In this document: positions 34,386 through 46,749 of the stretch, piece after piece
Numbering within the stretch: the first letter of the stretch is position 1
How the letters are laid out: every line of letters starts with the position of its first letter
From: Halichoerus grypus
Taxonomy: Eukaryota > Chordata > Mammalia > Carnivora > Phocidae
Direction: 5' to 3'
DNA length: 64,000 nucleotides
Assembly (NCBI RefSeq): GCF_964656455.1
Contig: NC_135714.1
Coordinates: forward strand, 58,367,850-58,431,849
Translations under genes and position numbers: made by a program
The notes under the pieces: model-generated
Databases searched by the model: none
What the model was told of the DNA's origin: nothing
What the model saw: the letters and a program-made list of their open reading frames with translations, nothing else

Positions 34386-37283
34386 ACCTCTCATTACTCT
34401 TCAATTCAAATACGGCAATAATACACTGGGCAACTACAATTTAAAAATTCACTATGCAAATTACTTAGAATACAGAGATGAAATATATATTTTTTTTTCA
34501 CAAGAAGCTTACAGTAAAGAAGACATTAAAAGAATAAGAGCTAAAAAGAAAAATAGGTCTTTAAGGGAAACAAAACAAGCACCACATAAATGATGTAGCC
34601 AACTAGTGATACTGGCTCTCATGGGAAAGCAAGAGGTCTAAAAGAAGTTTAAGAATGTAGCATCATAGAAAGACAGAGTTTCCCAGACAATAGGATAAAA
34701 AATAATTATTTTGAAGTGGTAGCGATGGGAAAGAGTAATGGTTAAGTAATCCTACTGCAGAGCTGAGAGAGGAGAATGAAGAAGCCTATTTGTTGTGATC
34801 AAGAAAAATGAGGACTTATAATTTAAGTGGTTTTATGCTTTTCTCTGTAAATGGCAAATAAATGTGTCATTTGGAAGCTAGAAACATAAATTAATCACAA
34901 AAATAATGATGCAATTAATTAAACTAAGTATAATGATACTGGTATATCTGAGAATAATACAGAAAAGTGACTAAGACAAAGCACTACAGTTGAAGTTTCA
35001 AAACCTCTGACCCAAAATAAGCTAGGTTCTTTCAGAGCACAGGCACTGCTAATTTTCTATGGGCAGGATTATCCCAATTTCAGGCTCTGAGTGCAAAGCA
35101 CCTCTTCTCTCCCTCACATTCCCCATGTACACTCTTATGCCTGAAATTTTTTTGTGGGGTAACTGACCTTTACTCTTCATTAGGCACTTGGACTGAAATG
35201 CCAAAAACAATGGCTCTATCTCCCCGCCAGACATAAAAATTTACAGTAAGATGTGCATAACTGAGATCAGATCTTTTATCTGAGAAAAAAAAAATATTTT
35301 GATAGTGAGGAAATGCCAGGGGAGAAAGGGAGAGATTTGGAGATGATAGTTAGGTAAGGAGGAAGAAAAGTCCCCTCCCTCACTGCTTGATCATGAACCA
35401 GCCTTGCCTTTAACTTCTGTGGTCACTACTTTTGGTTCCACTGTGGTGCCCCACTGTTTCACCCTAGGAACCTATGGCCAATTATCTACCACCCTCTCTA
35501 GTGTCAGAAGCAAAACAACAACATTTCAAAAGGCACACACACTTTACCCAGTCATTGCCTGCCCTGGGTGGAACAAGAAGGTAAGCAGATAGAATACACA
35601 GGTGTGGCTTTGCATTATATTTTATATGGACTGAACTTACAGGAAAGGGGTAGTTCTTAAGTGATGATTCCTTCCTTTATGGTAATTCCCAGGATAGAGT
35701 TCTGGAAAATATTATTCTTGGAGAAGCCATTTCAAATCTATGATTACTCAATAGAGGCAAAGAGTTGATATTCTTTAAAGTTCATTTTTGATGCTTTTGG
35801 CTGTATCACCTTTTCATATATTCTATTACCATTAAGGTAGAGAATTCTGTTTTTATAGGAACATAGAAAGAAGAGATCTTCTCTGGAAATCCCTAGATGT
35901 TTATATATATATGAGGTCAAGACAGTTTTGTTACATGATTAAAATGGAAAAAAATGACTATGAAAAACTGAGGAAAACCATGAAGAGTGCACCAGACAGT
36001 AAGAAAAGATCTTTGTTCCCCAGGATGCCAGACTTGCTATTGAAACTCTCATTTTTGTATGTTCCTTTATTTTCCACTTTATAGTTTTCTGCTGCTTCAA
36101 AAAAGCACGGAATTATTGTTTAAAACAAAGTTAACAGAAATATGTATTTTCCACAATTTCAGGGCCATTCCTCTGGGAATTTCTCTGGAAGGGACTATCA
36201 GCTTGCTACACGGAAGAGTCAGTTCTATATGTACCATATCTCCAAAGAGGCAGTAAGGATCTTTATTTGAATTCCCAGCCTCAAATATATTTAATGTAAC
36301 ATTAGGTATGGTTATGACCTGAACATGTCTTTTGCGTTTTTGAGAATGGAGATTGTGGAGGTGATTTTTGCAATTAAAATATGGTGATGGTTGCCATAAT
36401 GGTCAACAATAACACATAGGGTCATGTCTCTGCTATTCTTAGAAGTCCCTGAGGAAATTCCCAGCTTCACAAGAAAGTTAAACAAGGCTTTAGTAAGAAT
36501 GAAGGAGCAGAAAGTACCAAGAGAGTATATAGATACTGCCACAAATAGAGTGAGAATAAAACTTGTTTTTCAGCTAGAAAGAAACAGGTTGCAAAGCTTC
36601 TGAACTAGAAAATCATGCGTATGAAGAGCAGAGATTGGTCTATGGATGCAACGGATAGTTATCCTGGTTATGCAACTTACAAATTACTGGGGTTTCCACC
36701 CCTCAGCCTGGCTATGAAGATTTTTTCCCATCAACCTGTTATTGATTCATCACCTTCATTTTGGCAAGTTGCTGAAAAGGGAATGACAAATCCAAGGGCA
36801 TACATCATTAGCATAAATTGATTTGTCAGGTAGTTGCTGCTTCTTACAGTGTGTGCTTACGGGTTAAAGGCCTTTAGTGATCTCCCAGTAACAGACCACC
36901 TCAACAGGCTAGGCACACAGTTTTAGTCAGCTTCCCAGAAGGGCTCTGCTCTTAGTCTTTCACACATCAATTGGTCCACTGCTAAGGTGTATTTTCAGTT
37001 TGGTTAGGCCAATTGATGGAAACAGAACTGACTATTCTCTCTCCAACTTGCCCTGTCCTGTGACACAAAAATTCCTCTATTCCTAGAAGTTGAAAATAGC
37101 CCTTCTTTACCTTCTCCATTCCAACCTATGTGCTTAGATATCTTTGTTAATTTATAGTGTTAAGAAAAAAAAATTTGAAATCTGGGAAGAAGATTACTGC
37201 ATAATTTTCAGAGCCATACTAGAATATTTTCTGTCAAGCCCATGTAAGTTAAATCTCTCTCTCTCTAGGTAATGTAGTTTGTT
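34386..37283. other. Unassigned sequence, 2.9 kb
   Basis: No SINE, and I recognise no LINE or LTR. Short frames at 35404-35592, 36059-36256, 36312-36542 and 36615-36821 have no domain. The first ends over a splice-donor-like aaggtaagc near 35578, but nothing else supports an exon. Confidence 0.45.
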
Positions 37284-37400
37284 GTTGTTGCTGTACTTTT
37301 TATTGAGATATAATTGACAAAGAACATTGTATTTGTTTCAGGGTACAACATAATGATGGGGATTATAAATTGTATAATAGTGGATGTAATGTTATTTGAT
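37284..37400 (-). mobile_element. L1 3'-end fragment, antisense
   Basis: 'tttttattgagatataattg' and 'tttcagggtacaacataatg' are the antisense terminus of an L1M 3' UTR; soon truncated. Confidence 0.75.
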
Positions 37401-37737
37401 TTTCTATTTACTATAATTGTGTCCATCCTCTGCAAAGTTAGATGTTAATTTGTAGAGGACTGATAAGTGCCAATTGTTTTTGTTCCTGAGTGATACAAAT
37501 TATTTTTGCCCAATAGAAAAAATAACCTCAAGTATTACAATTTTATTACCCTGTGGAACACTAATCAGTTTTTATCTAGTTTTGTAATTTAGTCCCAACA
37601 TTCTCTTTTCCTACTGGTTAAACATATCTCTCCTCTCTTTCTTTGAACCAGTGTTCATCATCCTTTTAGTTTTCTCAATAATGAGTAAAATAACTCATTT
37701 GGCACTTTCTCACTTTATGTCTGAGCCACAGTTTTAA
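37401..37737. other. Unassigned sequence
   Basis: AT-rich, nothing recognised. Confidence 0.45.
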
Positions 37738-37750
37738 ATTATTTTTTAAG

Positions 37751-37958
37751 GGGCACCTGGGTGGCTCAGTTGGTTAAGTATCTGTCTTCAGCTCAGGTTG
37801 TGATCCTGAGGTCCTGGGATCAAGCCCCACATGGATCCTGGGATCGAGCCCTGCATCAGGCTCCCTGCACCATGGGAAGCCTGCTTCTCCATCTCCCTCC
37901 ACAGCTCCCCCTGCTTATGCTCTCTCTCTCTCAAATAAATAAATAAAATCTTTAAAAG
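37751..37958 (+). mobile_element. CAN SINE with duplicated B-box segment
   Basis: Full-length copy (ggggcacctgggtggctcag head, AAATAAATAAAATCTTT tail) in which the segment around the polymerase III B box occurs twice in tandem: gtcctgggatcaagcccc at 37811 and atcctgggatcgagccct at 37835. Flanks are A/T-rich with a weak TSD (tttttaag). Confidence 0.93.
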
Positions 37959-37969
37959 AATTTTTAAGA

Positions 37970-38619
37970 AGAGATCAAGATTCCATCACTGTAAAAGTAT
38001 AACACAGTTTATAACCTCATAGTCACCAAAAAAATTAGAATATACTTGGATGACAAGTTATGCACATGAAATTTTTGGTAAAACCAGAGAGCGTGAAAAG
38101 CGGGGTTTATATGTTAAATGATGCGGTGATATAATTTAAGAAAAGCCTACTATATAAGAAGGTACTGTGTATGCCATAAGGCAGTGAATCAGACGTTCAA
38201 GAAGGAAACAGTCATCTCTTAAGGAAATAAAAAGTGCTCTCAAGCAGGGATGAGACACTAATTCGTTAGTTGTGATACCATCTCTAAATTGTCCATAAAT
38301 TTTCAGAAGGAAAAAAAAATAGATTTCCCTACTGTAGTTCTCAGACAGGCTTGGATTTCTAAAGCTCCTCTCAAGAAATAATGCAACCCACAGCAGTATC
38401 AGATTTCCTGAGCTTATCATTTCACTTAACACTTGTAAATGAAGGCATTTCATTGCTTATTTAAACATTATTAAGATAAATAAACATTATGGGAAGCCTT
38501 GTTGTTTTCAGGTATGAGGTCAATGAACCCACAGAACTGGCTTTGGCAGAGCTAGCATGACCACACTATAAAGTGTGATAGTACAGGCTTACCTGCCCTA
38601 AATACAAGTTCCCACATCT
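37970..38619. other. Unassigned sequence
   Basis: The 105-codon antisense frame at 38136-38453 has no domain; no repeat is recognised. Confidence 0.45.
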
Positions 38620-39440
38620 ATCTTATTTCCTCCCTCCTTCCCATAAATATACTTTGAGTGCTTAGATAAGGCTATTCATTTGATCAGGGACTATGGATAA
38701 AATGGAGACAGACACAGTCCTTTGCTCACATTGGACTTTCAACCTAATGAGAATGTCAAACAGTAAACTAGTAATTGCACAAAAAAATTGTAACTATAAA
38801 GGTATTACCAGGAGAGTACATCAACCTATTAATACACATAGAAACAAAAGTTTATAAGATAATACTTATCTTTATTATGTGCAACCCACTCCAACATTTT
38901 TCTATTCCATTCTATTCTATTTCCTTTTTTAAAAAATCCTAGTCATAACTTCCTCAACTTATTTCATAACCTAGTACCAGGGGGGTAAAGAATTTGGTTT
39001 AGTCAGAAAAGTCAGAGAAGCCTTCCCTGAAGAAATGATGATTGAGTCAAAGTCAAAAGATGAGCAAGAGTTAATTAGGTGAAAGAAGGGAGGATAAAAT
39101 CATCAGAAGATAGAGCAAATGCAAAACCTGGAGACAAGAGGAAATAGATGTGTACTTGGGCCTGAAGCAAGGCCAGTGTCTGATTGTAGTGCAGAGAGCA
39201 AGGAGGTGGCTGGTGCCTGATGAGGTGGATAGACAGGTGGCCAATACCAGGCATGATTTTGCAGGCCACATTTAGGATTGTTGCCTTTGAGAACAATGAG
39301 ATGCACTGAAGATTTATTCTTTGAAAAAATTATTGAGCTAATTGTGCAAACATAGGGGTAAGGATGGATGTGAGTAGAACACTTAGGGTAAGGGAAAACC
39401 ATAGCTTGGATTTAAGTAGATGACAGTGGACATGGAGAGA
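38620..39440 (-). mobile_element. L2 LINE fragment, antisense
   Basis: Antisense L2 features: 'agacagacacagtcctttgc', 'gaagccttccctgaagaaat', 'tggataaaatggagac', 'aaatgcaaaacctggag' and 'gcatgattttgcaggcc'. Several nested minus-strand frames at 39071-39402 are products of this old repeat. Confidence 0.65.
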
Positions 39441-39494
39441 AGTGTCTTCACAGCATTAAAAATTAATTCCTATTATAACACAAACAGAATGGCT

Positions 39495-39690
39495 TATAAT
39501 ACTGATTCCCAAACACATGTCAATTTCTACATAATCAATCACCTGGGGATATTGACAATATAGATTCTTGGGTTCTGCGCTCAAAGATTTTGATTCGATG
39601 AGCCTGTGGTGGAGCTTTGATATGGGTATATATATTTTAAGTCCCATGGGAATTCTGATGTGCAACTAGGATAAGGAACTATTAAGAGGA
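39495..39690. mobile_element. hAT-type MITE remnant (MER20/MER5-like)
   Basis: 'gattcccaaacacatgtcaa', 'atcacctggggatattgac', 'cttgggttctg', 'gattttgattcg' and 'gggaattctgatgtgcaac' follow the plan of a short hAT-Charlie MITE, with related sequence at the two ends in opposite orientation. Confidence 0.65.
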
Positions 39691-39699
39691 GGCTTCTCT

Positions 39700-40735
39700 T
39701 CTTTATTCTATAGTCACTTCCATAAGTGACTTAATCCAATTCTCTGATTGTAAATACCATCCATGTGATAATCACTCCCAACTTTACATAATTCAAGCCA
39801 AGCCTCTTGTTCAACTACACATTCCTATATCCAGCTGTGTAATACTTTAAATTTTTACTTGAATGAATAGGAGTATCTAACATTACATGACCCAAATAAA
39901 ACTTTAAACCTCAAACCATCCCCCATCTAATCTTCTTGAGTTTCCCCATCTCAATGATGGCAACTTCATGCTTCCACTCTGCTTACGCTAATCTCAGAGC
40001 CATTCTTAATACATCATGTATATCATGCCTTGAATCCAATTCATCCTCAAGTCCCATTAGCTTTACCTCTCAAAGACACCCCCAACTCAAAAACTTCTCA
40101 CCAGCTATAAGGATCCCACTATAAATGAAGGCATCATCATCTTGCAACTGAATTGTTGTAAAAGATTTCACACTGATCTCTTTTCATCTTTCTTCACTTC
40201 CCTGTGTTCTATTTTTCACATAGTGCATGGTATATTTTTAAAAAGTGAGAGAGGTTATTTCACTCTCCTGTTTAAAATCCTCCAAATGGCTTTGTCATTC
40301 ACTCAGAGAAAATCCAAAGTTCTCATTATACCCTACAAGTCACAAATCTTCCAATCTTACCACCTCTAACTACTTCTTACTAATAATGCTCAGATACACT
40401 TGTTTTTAAATATACAAAGCAAACTCCTACCTTGGGATCTTAGCACCTGCTGTTCTATATGCCTGGAATACTTTTTTTCCTAAAGCCTTGAAGTTTGTCC
40501 ACTTATTTCAGGCTTTTGCTCAAATATCATTGCATTAGAGTCCTCCTTAGAACACACTTTATAATATGCACAGACACACACACACACACCTTTTTTTCCT
40601 TATTCATCAATTGTCACCCCCAGCAGAATGCCTGTTCCTTGAGAGAGAAACATTAATTGGTTTATTGCTATATCTTCAGTGCTAAGAGCATTGCCTGGTA
40701 CTTAGTAGAAGCTCAATAAATGGTTGATGAATAAA
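39700..40735 (+). mobile_element. L2 LINE 3' end, sense
   Basis: Ends in the L2 3' terminus 'gcctggtacttagtagaagc' + 'tcaataaatggttgatgaa'. Upstream come 'ggcttttgctcaaatatca', 'atgcctggaatacttttttt', 'aaaatcctccaaatggcttt' and 'cactctcctgtttaaaatcc', the standard L2 order. The 61-75-codon frames here are eroded L2 or chance. Confidence 0.88.
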
Positions 40736-40949
40736 AAATGTCATAGAGAAAAGATGATGAGACAGATATGGACAAATGGTTGGGGATGACGGCAAGTGGC
40801 AAGAGCATGGAAAGTGCTGACACTTTGACACACCTGTCCTGTCATTGTAAAAAGTCAAATCCCATCCTCAGCAGGTAAAGTTGTGCATATGCAAAATGGA
40901 CCTTGGGAGAGAGGCAAGGAAGACTATCAGGTGTCAGTTACCTGAATGG

Positions 40950-41162
40950 TCTCTGCTGTCACAAAGCCTGATTTTGAGCTCCACTTCCACCACATCCCCA
41001 TGTGACTTTAGCCAAGCCACTGAACCTCTCTAAACTTCTATATGCCTATCTAAAAATTGGTTAAAAGAGTTTGTTGTTGGCAGGATTAAATTAAGATAAT
41101 TCATAAAATGTACTTTGCACAAAGTAGTTGTCATTAAATATTAGCTGTTGTTTATTATTACC
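40950..41162 (+). mobile_element. MIR SINE
   Basis: 'catgtgactttagccaagcc', 'actgaacctctctaaactt', 'ggattaaattaagataattc' and 'gtcattaaatattagctgtt' are sense MIR, to the 3' end. Confidence 0.88.
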
Positions 41163-41164
41163 TG

Positions 41165-44100
41165 ATAGAGTGGGGCTGGCTAGTGGTGAAATAATGAAAG
41201 AAAGAGAAAAAAAAAAAAAAGGATCAGGAGATCCAAGAATTGGGCTTATTCTGTAACAAATATTTAGGTAAGTAAGGCCTTTCTTACCTGTTAAAGTGCT
41301 TGTTTAGAGGAAGAATTAAGTGGCAACAGGAATGGCAACAGTCACAGTCTTTCTAGTGTTGACCTAGTTAGACCTTTAGGTTTCATGAATAGAGGTAAGG
41401 CATAATTAGATCAACTGCCAGATGAAAGAGGAAGATAGTTGAGAAAAACAAAAGCCTGATTCAGCAGAGGATTTAGTGCGTCATGTTACACCATATCCTG
41501 TTATTTTTTTCAGCTATAAACCAGTATCATGTGTCCTAGCAGCATAAGGACAGTTAAGACTAATTTATTCAACGTCAGCAACAATTGCCAGAGGCCACTA
41601 ACTCCAGCTTTAGTGAACATGGCTATCAAATGATGAAGAAAAGTACAAGTGAGAGATCTCTTTATAATCCCCGCTTTTGGAGAAATGATAGATGTATTAT
41701 AGCATTATGTAAATATAGAATTATATTTTTTTATTCAATCACAATAATAAATAAAAAAACTGTAAGGATATGTTTTATTATATTTACTCTGTCATTTCTA
41801 TCTTCTACCCATTTCTCCAATATATACACCTTTAATATGTTAGTAAATCCAAATATTAGCTCATATCCAATCATACCATTTGAGATTTCTATGATTCATA
41901 AGCATGCTTGAATCATTTTGGAGCCAATTCACAATTTTGGTATTTACCAAAACATTAAATACTAAGATTTGTATCACAAGTATCAACATGATTAAGGCAA
42001 CCAGGTTGGCGAAACCCAACTCAGAGATGACTGATCTCAGAAACGGAAATGCACAGTTGGGCATTAATATTGTTTTTATTGAGAATCTCCTATTTCGCAC
42101 TCCAACATCTCATACTGCTAAATCAACAGACAGCTCATTCTTACCTGTGTCATGAAGTATCAGGGGTTTTCCATAAGCCCCAGTGTTTGCTGAGTTGACC
42201 AGTAACAAATAAATATTTAAGTAAAACATTGAAGCAAAACCATCTCATTGTTGAATATGAAACAAATGTTTTAGTGTAAAATTTGAGGCTTAAATCACAT
42301 CTGTTGTGGCACTCTGGGGAAAGGTATCTGGTCTGAAGATGGATGTTAAGTAGGTCTTGGAAAGGCTCCCCCTAAATGTGTCCATCCATACAGAAAGAAG
42401 GCTAATGCAAGCCTCTGTTTTGGTGGCCAACTGTGGCATAAGCAAAACAATCATCAATCAACCAACTAGGGCTATAGCAAGATAAGGTCTGGTCCAGGCT
42501 TACAGCTGAGTGGAGCAACTCCCCTGGCAAGTCTTTCTGTGATAAGAAGAGGACAAAAAAAGAAATGAACAAGGCTGCACTATTGATAAATCAGGAGGAA
42601 AAGTCTCTTGTCCTCTTTAACTCCTCACACAGGGTAGAGTGTTGGCCTAGTTGTTGAAGCACAGGGAGGTGATAGAAAGGCAACACACAAGACAAGCATA
42701 AAACATGTGACCACAGCAGGTTATCTCTGGTCAGTGTTATTCTTGATCCTGATAACTGGGACAACTTCTTACCTGCCTGGAAACTAACATCTGAAAATGG
42801 TTTAGGGGTGAGTGGGAATGTAAATTAAGGAGTCATTTCTAGAGAATGATAGACTTCATAACTTAATAACATCTTACAAGCCAAAAGCCCACCTAACCTA
42901 TGAGAGCCTTGACACTTACATTTAGGGCTTTAAACATTGTGTATTTCAGGCACCCGTGATGCCTCAGGCATAAAGAAGGAGAGAGGAATCACACATTTCC
43001 CCATCTCAGACATCACTATCCCTAGATAGAATTTGTGGGGACATCCTTCCCATGGCTGCTAATATGTGAACTAAGGGGTTATATAAACTAACAAACTGAA
43101 GAGTTCATATTGGCCCTTCCTATGTCTGCTGGTCTCAACAAGACCACCTAGAGATTATGGAGCAGTTGTTAAACCACTTCTCTTCCTGTATCAGAGCCTT
43201 TAGATGAATACATAGCATCTGAGAGAGAGGGACACCTAGGGTTTGTGGGAACTGTCCAAGGTGGCAAAAGAAGAGGATCCCTTAGGAACTAATCTCTAAG
43301 TCAGTACTTATGGTTACCAAAGTTTAAAAACAAATGAAAAAGAGGGAATTTTTCAGTACGTAGAAGCTCCAGTTTTTCTTAGTTTTCCAGGCAGACTTCT
43401 CTGAAATTTGGGCTATAGTTCAGGATCAGTGATTGGATAGGTCTTAATGGTCATGACAGACTCTCTGATATATCAAAAACCATGGTTGTTGTCACAGGAC
43501 TACATCTTTCTGGTAGGAGGCTACATAATCCTAGGGAAAGATAGCTGAAATAATCAGCTAAAAGAGAAAGAGACTGATGAAAATCTGTTGACAAGGTTCT
43601 CCTCTGGAGGTTGTTCAATGACCAAAGATTATGAATATCTCTGAGACTGTGGCCTTACTATTAAAGACTATTGAAGAGATATTTGGAATATGGAGAAGAG
43701 AGGAAAGGAAAGGAAAGGAAAGGGAAAGGAAATGAATGGAAAAAGAAGAGATATGTATGTTAAATCCACCAAACGACAGGAGAAAACAGAAATCTCTTAT
43801 GTGCTGATGCTGAAAAAGCTATTTCTGAAGACAGTGGAGAGAGGATTAATGGAGCAAATTCTAGAAGATTAAGTTCACTTAGGAAATATGGGAACAGATG
43901 CTAGCTGAAGCTAAGTAAGTCTTCCGTGTAGACATAGATGAACTGAGAATGCTGAGTGACCACCCCATCACCCTAATTTTTGGTGGCAGTAACTAAAATT
44001 TGGGAGAAGCAAGATAGGGAAGTGGTATTCAAGGTTTAAAATAGGGACAAAAGGAGAAGATTATAAAGACATTCCTGGAATCTCAGCTCATACCTTGGTT

Positions 44101-44665
44101 ATGGACACTAATGTGGTCATGACAGCATGTTGAAATCATGCCTTCCACATTAAAAGCGTTGGGGTTTGTGGCTAGCCAGCATTCCTTCCCCAAGTAGAGT
44201 TTACATATCCTCAGTCCTTGAAAGACCAAGGTCCCAGTGGCATTCTTGCATCTCTGCTACCACCATGAGGTAACTGCTACCACCAGAGGAGAATTGCTTG
44301 GAACTAAGAAAAGACCTCTCAGAACCAGAGAAGGGCCATAGGGATAGAAATATATAGAGATTTAGTCTCTTAATGGCAAACTAGACTTTGAAGTGCTAAA
44401 GTCTATTCTCTAACTGATAAGCCTCTATCAATTAGCAAATAAACAGGGTAGAAGAAAGGCAAATTTCTAAGACCTTTTTCTGATTACTATCTGCCCTTCC
44501 TATCACTTAAGGTTATAACAATAGCCTTTCCCCTCATACAGTTGGTGATCAATAATGTCTATGAAATAAATGCATTAAATAACAAAAGTAGGTCTTTGTT
44601 GTTTGAGTACTGGTGCTTTTCCAATCTAGGGTACATTATGGAGAGATTGAAATTCTTTGATTAAA
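41165..44665. other. Largest unassigned block, 3.5 kb
   Basis: No SINE, L1, L2 or LTR that I can name. Overlapping frames at 41585-41911 (108 codons, +), 41904-42155 (+) and 41861-42100 (-) have no domain. 42180-44400 is purine-rich with scattered stops and could be an old retroviral internal region or unique DNA; I cannot decide. Confidence 0.45.
43697..43733. repeat. (GGAAA)n pentanucleotide microsatellite
   Basis: Six to seven units of GGAAA with one GGGAAA variant. Confidence 0.93.
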
Positions 44666-44678
44666 TTGTGAGATTGCA

Positions 44679-44785
44679 GTGCTCACTTCAGCAGCACATA
44701 AACTAAATTTGGAACAATACAGAGAAGATTAACATGGCCCCTGTGCAAGAAGGACATGAAATTCATGAAGTATTCCATATTTTTT
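44679..44785 (+). pseudogene. U6 snRNA retropseudogene, 5' part of a U6-L1 chimera
   Basis: Nearly full-length U6 spliceosomal RNA: gtgctcacttcagcagcac at the 5' end, 'tggaacaatacagagaagat' and 'aacatggcccctg' (the conserved ACAGAGA box is present), ending 'ttccatatttttt'. About ten substitutions and a small deletion near 44748-44756 (caagaaggacatgaa) argue against function. The 3' end runs into an L1 3' UTR rather than a poly-A tail. No U6 promoter elements (TATA at about -25 or a proximal sequence element) are evident upstream. Confidence 0.95.
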
Positions 44786-44969
44786 TAAAGATTTTATTTA
44801 TTTGACAGAGAGAGAGAGAGCACAAGCAGGGGAGTGGAAGGCAGAGGGAGAGGGAGAAGCAGTCTCCCAGCTAAGCAGGGAGCCCGATGTGGCACTCGAT
44901 CCCAGGACCCTTGGATCATGACCTGAGCTGAAGGCAGATGCTTAACCGACTGAGCCACCCAGGCGTCCC
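44786..44969 (-). mobile_element. CAN SINE inserted at the U6-L1 junction
   Basis: Full-length minus-strand copy. The TSD is the U6 tail itself: agtattccatatttttt at 44769-44785 and aggattccatatttttt at 44970-44986. Without it, U6 joins the L1 directly. Confidence 0.95.
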
Positions 44970-44986
44970 AGGATTCCATATTTTTT

Positions 44987-45120
44987 AAAGGGGATTAAGA
45001 ATACACTTATCTAGATGAGCACTAAGTAATGTATAGAATTGTTAAATAATTATATCATATACCTGAAATTCATATAATTAGTATAACTAACTGTATGCTA
45101 ATCATACTTCAATTTTAAAA
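44987..45120 (+). mobile_element. L1 3' UTR terminus, 3' part of a U6-L1 chimera
   Basis: 'ggggattaagaatacactta', 'atgagcactaagtaatgtat', 'aattgttaaataatt', 'acctgaaattcatataatt' and 'atacttcaattttaaaaa' form a sense L1 3' end with poly-A. The chimera as a whole is flanked by similar sequences, tgtgagatt (44667-44675) and tgtgatatt (45122-45130). Confidence 0.85.
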
Positions 45121-45130
45121 ATGTGATATT

Positions 45131-46454
45131 ATAACAATAGAAGAATGGATCATATGAATGCTATATCACATGGGAATCCAACATGAACTATAGTAATAGT
45201 GACATCGATAGGGCTATTTTTATCCTCTCCAAGGTCCTAGTACATTATCACAAGAGTAGTCTAGTAAAAACCAGTTACCTCACCTACTTTGAGGATCTTT
45301 TTTAGAAGAGCCCACGAATTGAGTCCAAATAGCTTTTAATTGATGAAAGCTAAATGATCTGTGGATAGTAGAATGTATCAAAGGGGAATTCATGGCTAGG
45401 GTTACTGTACTGTCTCTACATGAAATGAATGTTGGCTATTCACAAGGCAAATGACATCGAAACGTTAAATGACTATGGAAGTATTAGAATAAACATTGGA
45501 TAATTGCTTTATTTAAGATTAGTGACCTAAAGCCATCTGTTGTAGAATTGTTGGCTAACAGTTGGTCAGAGAGTTATAGGATCCCACAATCCAAATGCCT
45601 TACCAATTGAAAAATAATTCTGAAAAAAAGCACATGAATATCTGTTGAGTATGATACTATTAATTGTCTACCTAAGGCTGGCCAAAAAGCTGTCCCCCAT
45701 GCCAAGCAAGATGAATTTTTTGGCTTGCTACAAAATTAGTATTTGTAATTAAGATGCTGGGTGCCAGCAGATGATGAAAAATAGGGAAAATCCTCCTTTG
45801 TCTCCTCAGTGAGGTTTCTCATGCATTTAAATAGATGTCTCAGGAGATGTTATCAGAAGCCCTGATAGGTTTCAGCACTTACTGAAGAAAATATCTGTAG
45901 TGAGACCCATCTAGACTCCTCTAGGAGGATAGGGTAACTCCAGCAATGGACAGTGGCAGTGATGGTGGCTACGTCTTGTTTCAGCTGCAGCAGTTCTCAT
46001 GAAAGCATCCGCTGCCCAGCATTGCAAGTGTGTAGGAGTAATGCAAACTGCGGTGTTCATGACCATCGAGGGAAGCTTGTGCTGTCTGCACCAGCCTGGT
46101 TCTGCTATGTGGTTTTGGACATTTTTCTTGATGTGTATCTTTTGAGACTGGTTCTTTGGCCTTGTTGGAAATTGTATGAACCTCTCAGTATCTTTTTAAT
46201 GCATGTCTTTTTTTGCTTAAATTGTTATTTGTTATCTGTAACTAATGACATCATTGCCTTTAGCAAAATATTAGAATCACAGGAGAGTCTGCATGAGGTC
46301 TCTTTGAATAGGTCTCTGAAAAGGGCCAGTTTTGTGAAGTTTTTATATATAATGTAAAGCAGATTGCACTCCAGGAGGGGGTGAACAGCAAGAAGTGATA
46401 GCTGACAGCACTCTCTAGCCACATCCCACCAAATATGGCCTAAAGACTTTGGGA
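45131..46454. other. Unassigned sequence with a 134-codon frame
   Basis: No repeat that I can name. The frame at 45953-46357 is the longest plus-strand one outside recognised repeats. Its product is hydrophobic in the middle (LDIFLDVYLLRLVLWPCW) but matches no family I know. The region has no CpG-rich start or clear splice sites, so I do not call a gene. Confidence 0.4.
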
Positions 46455-46645
46455 AGCAATGTGGCAAAGGGAAAGGTCATGGGCCTTGGAATCAGAAACT
46501 ACCACTTACAAGATATGTAGCAAGATGATTAAGCTGTCTGGAACTGTGTTTTCCTTATATGTACACAAAGCATAATAGCATTTGTTTTGCAGGCCTGTTA
46601 TACGGATGATAGAAAATATATATAAAGTACTGAGCCAAAACCTGG
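46455..46645 (+). mobile_element. MIR SINE
   Basis: 'gccttggaatcagaaactac', 'cacttacaagatatgtagc' and 'ctgtctggaactgtgttttc' are a diverged sense MIR; the 3' part continues to 'taaagtactgagcc'. Confidence 0.8.
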
Positions 46646-46749
46646 AGATAAGAAGGGATCAGAAATGCAGAAAAAAGGAAACGACTTGAATGTGAGGACA
46701 AATACTCTCAGATGGGAGACCACTAAATATTAGAGTCCTTGAGCCACTT

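Noticed and set aside
35404..35592. Possible exon ending at a donor-like aaggtaagc
   Set aside because: No acceptor with polypyrimidine tract at the expected place, no recognisable protein, and one GT site is weak evidence.
44679..44785. Functional U6 snRNA gene
   Set aside because: About ten substitutions, a small deletion, no upstream U6 promoter elements, and fusion to an L1 3' end show a retropseudogene.
45953..46357. 134-codon plus-strand frame with hydrophobic centre
   Set aside because: No known family, splice signals or promoter context. Length alone is within chance for this much DNA; kept only as part of an unassigned block.
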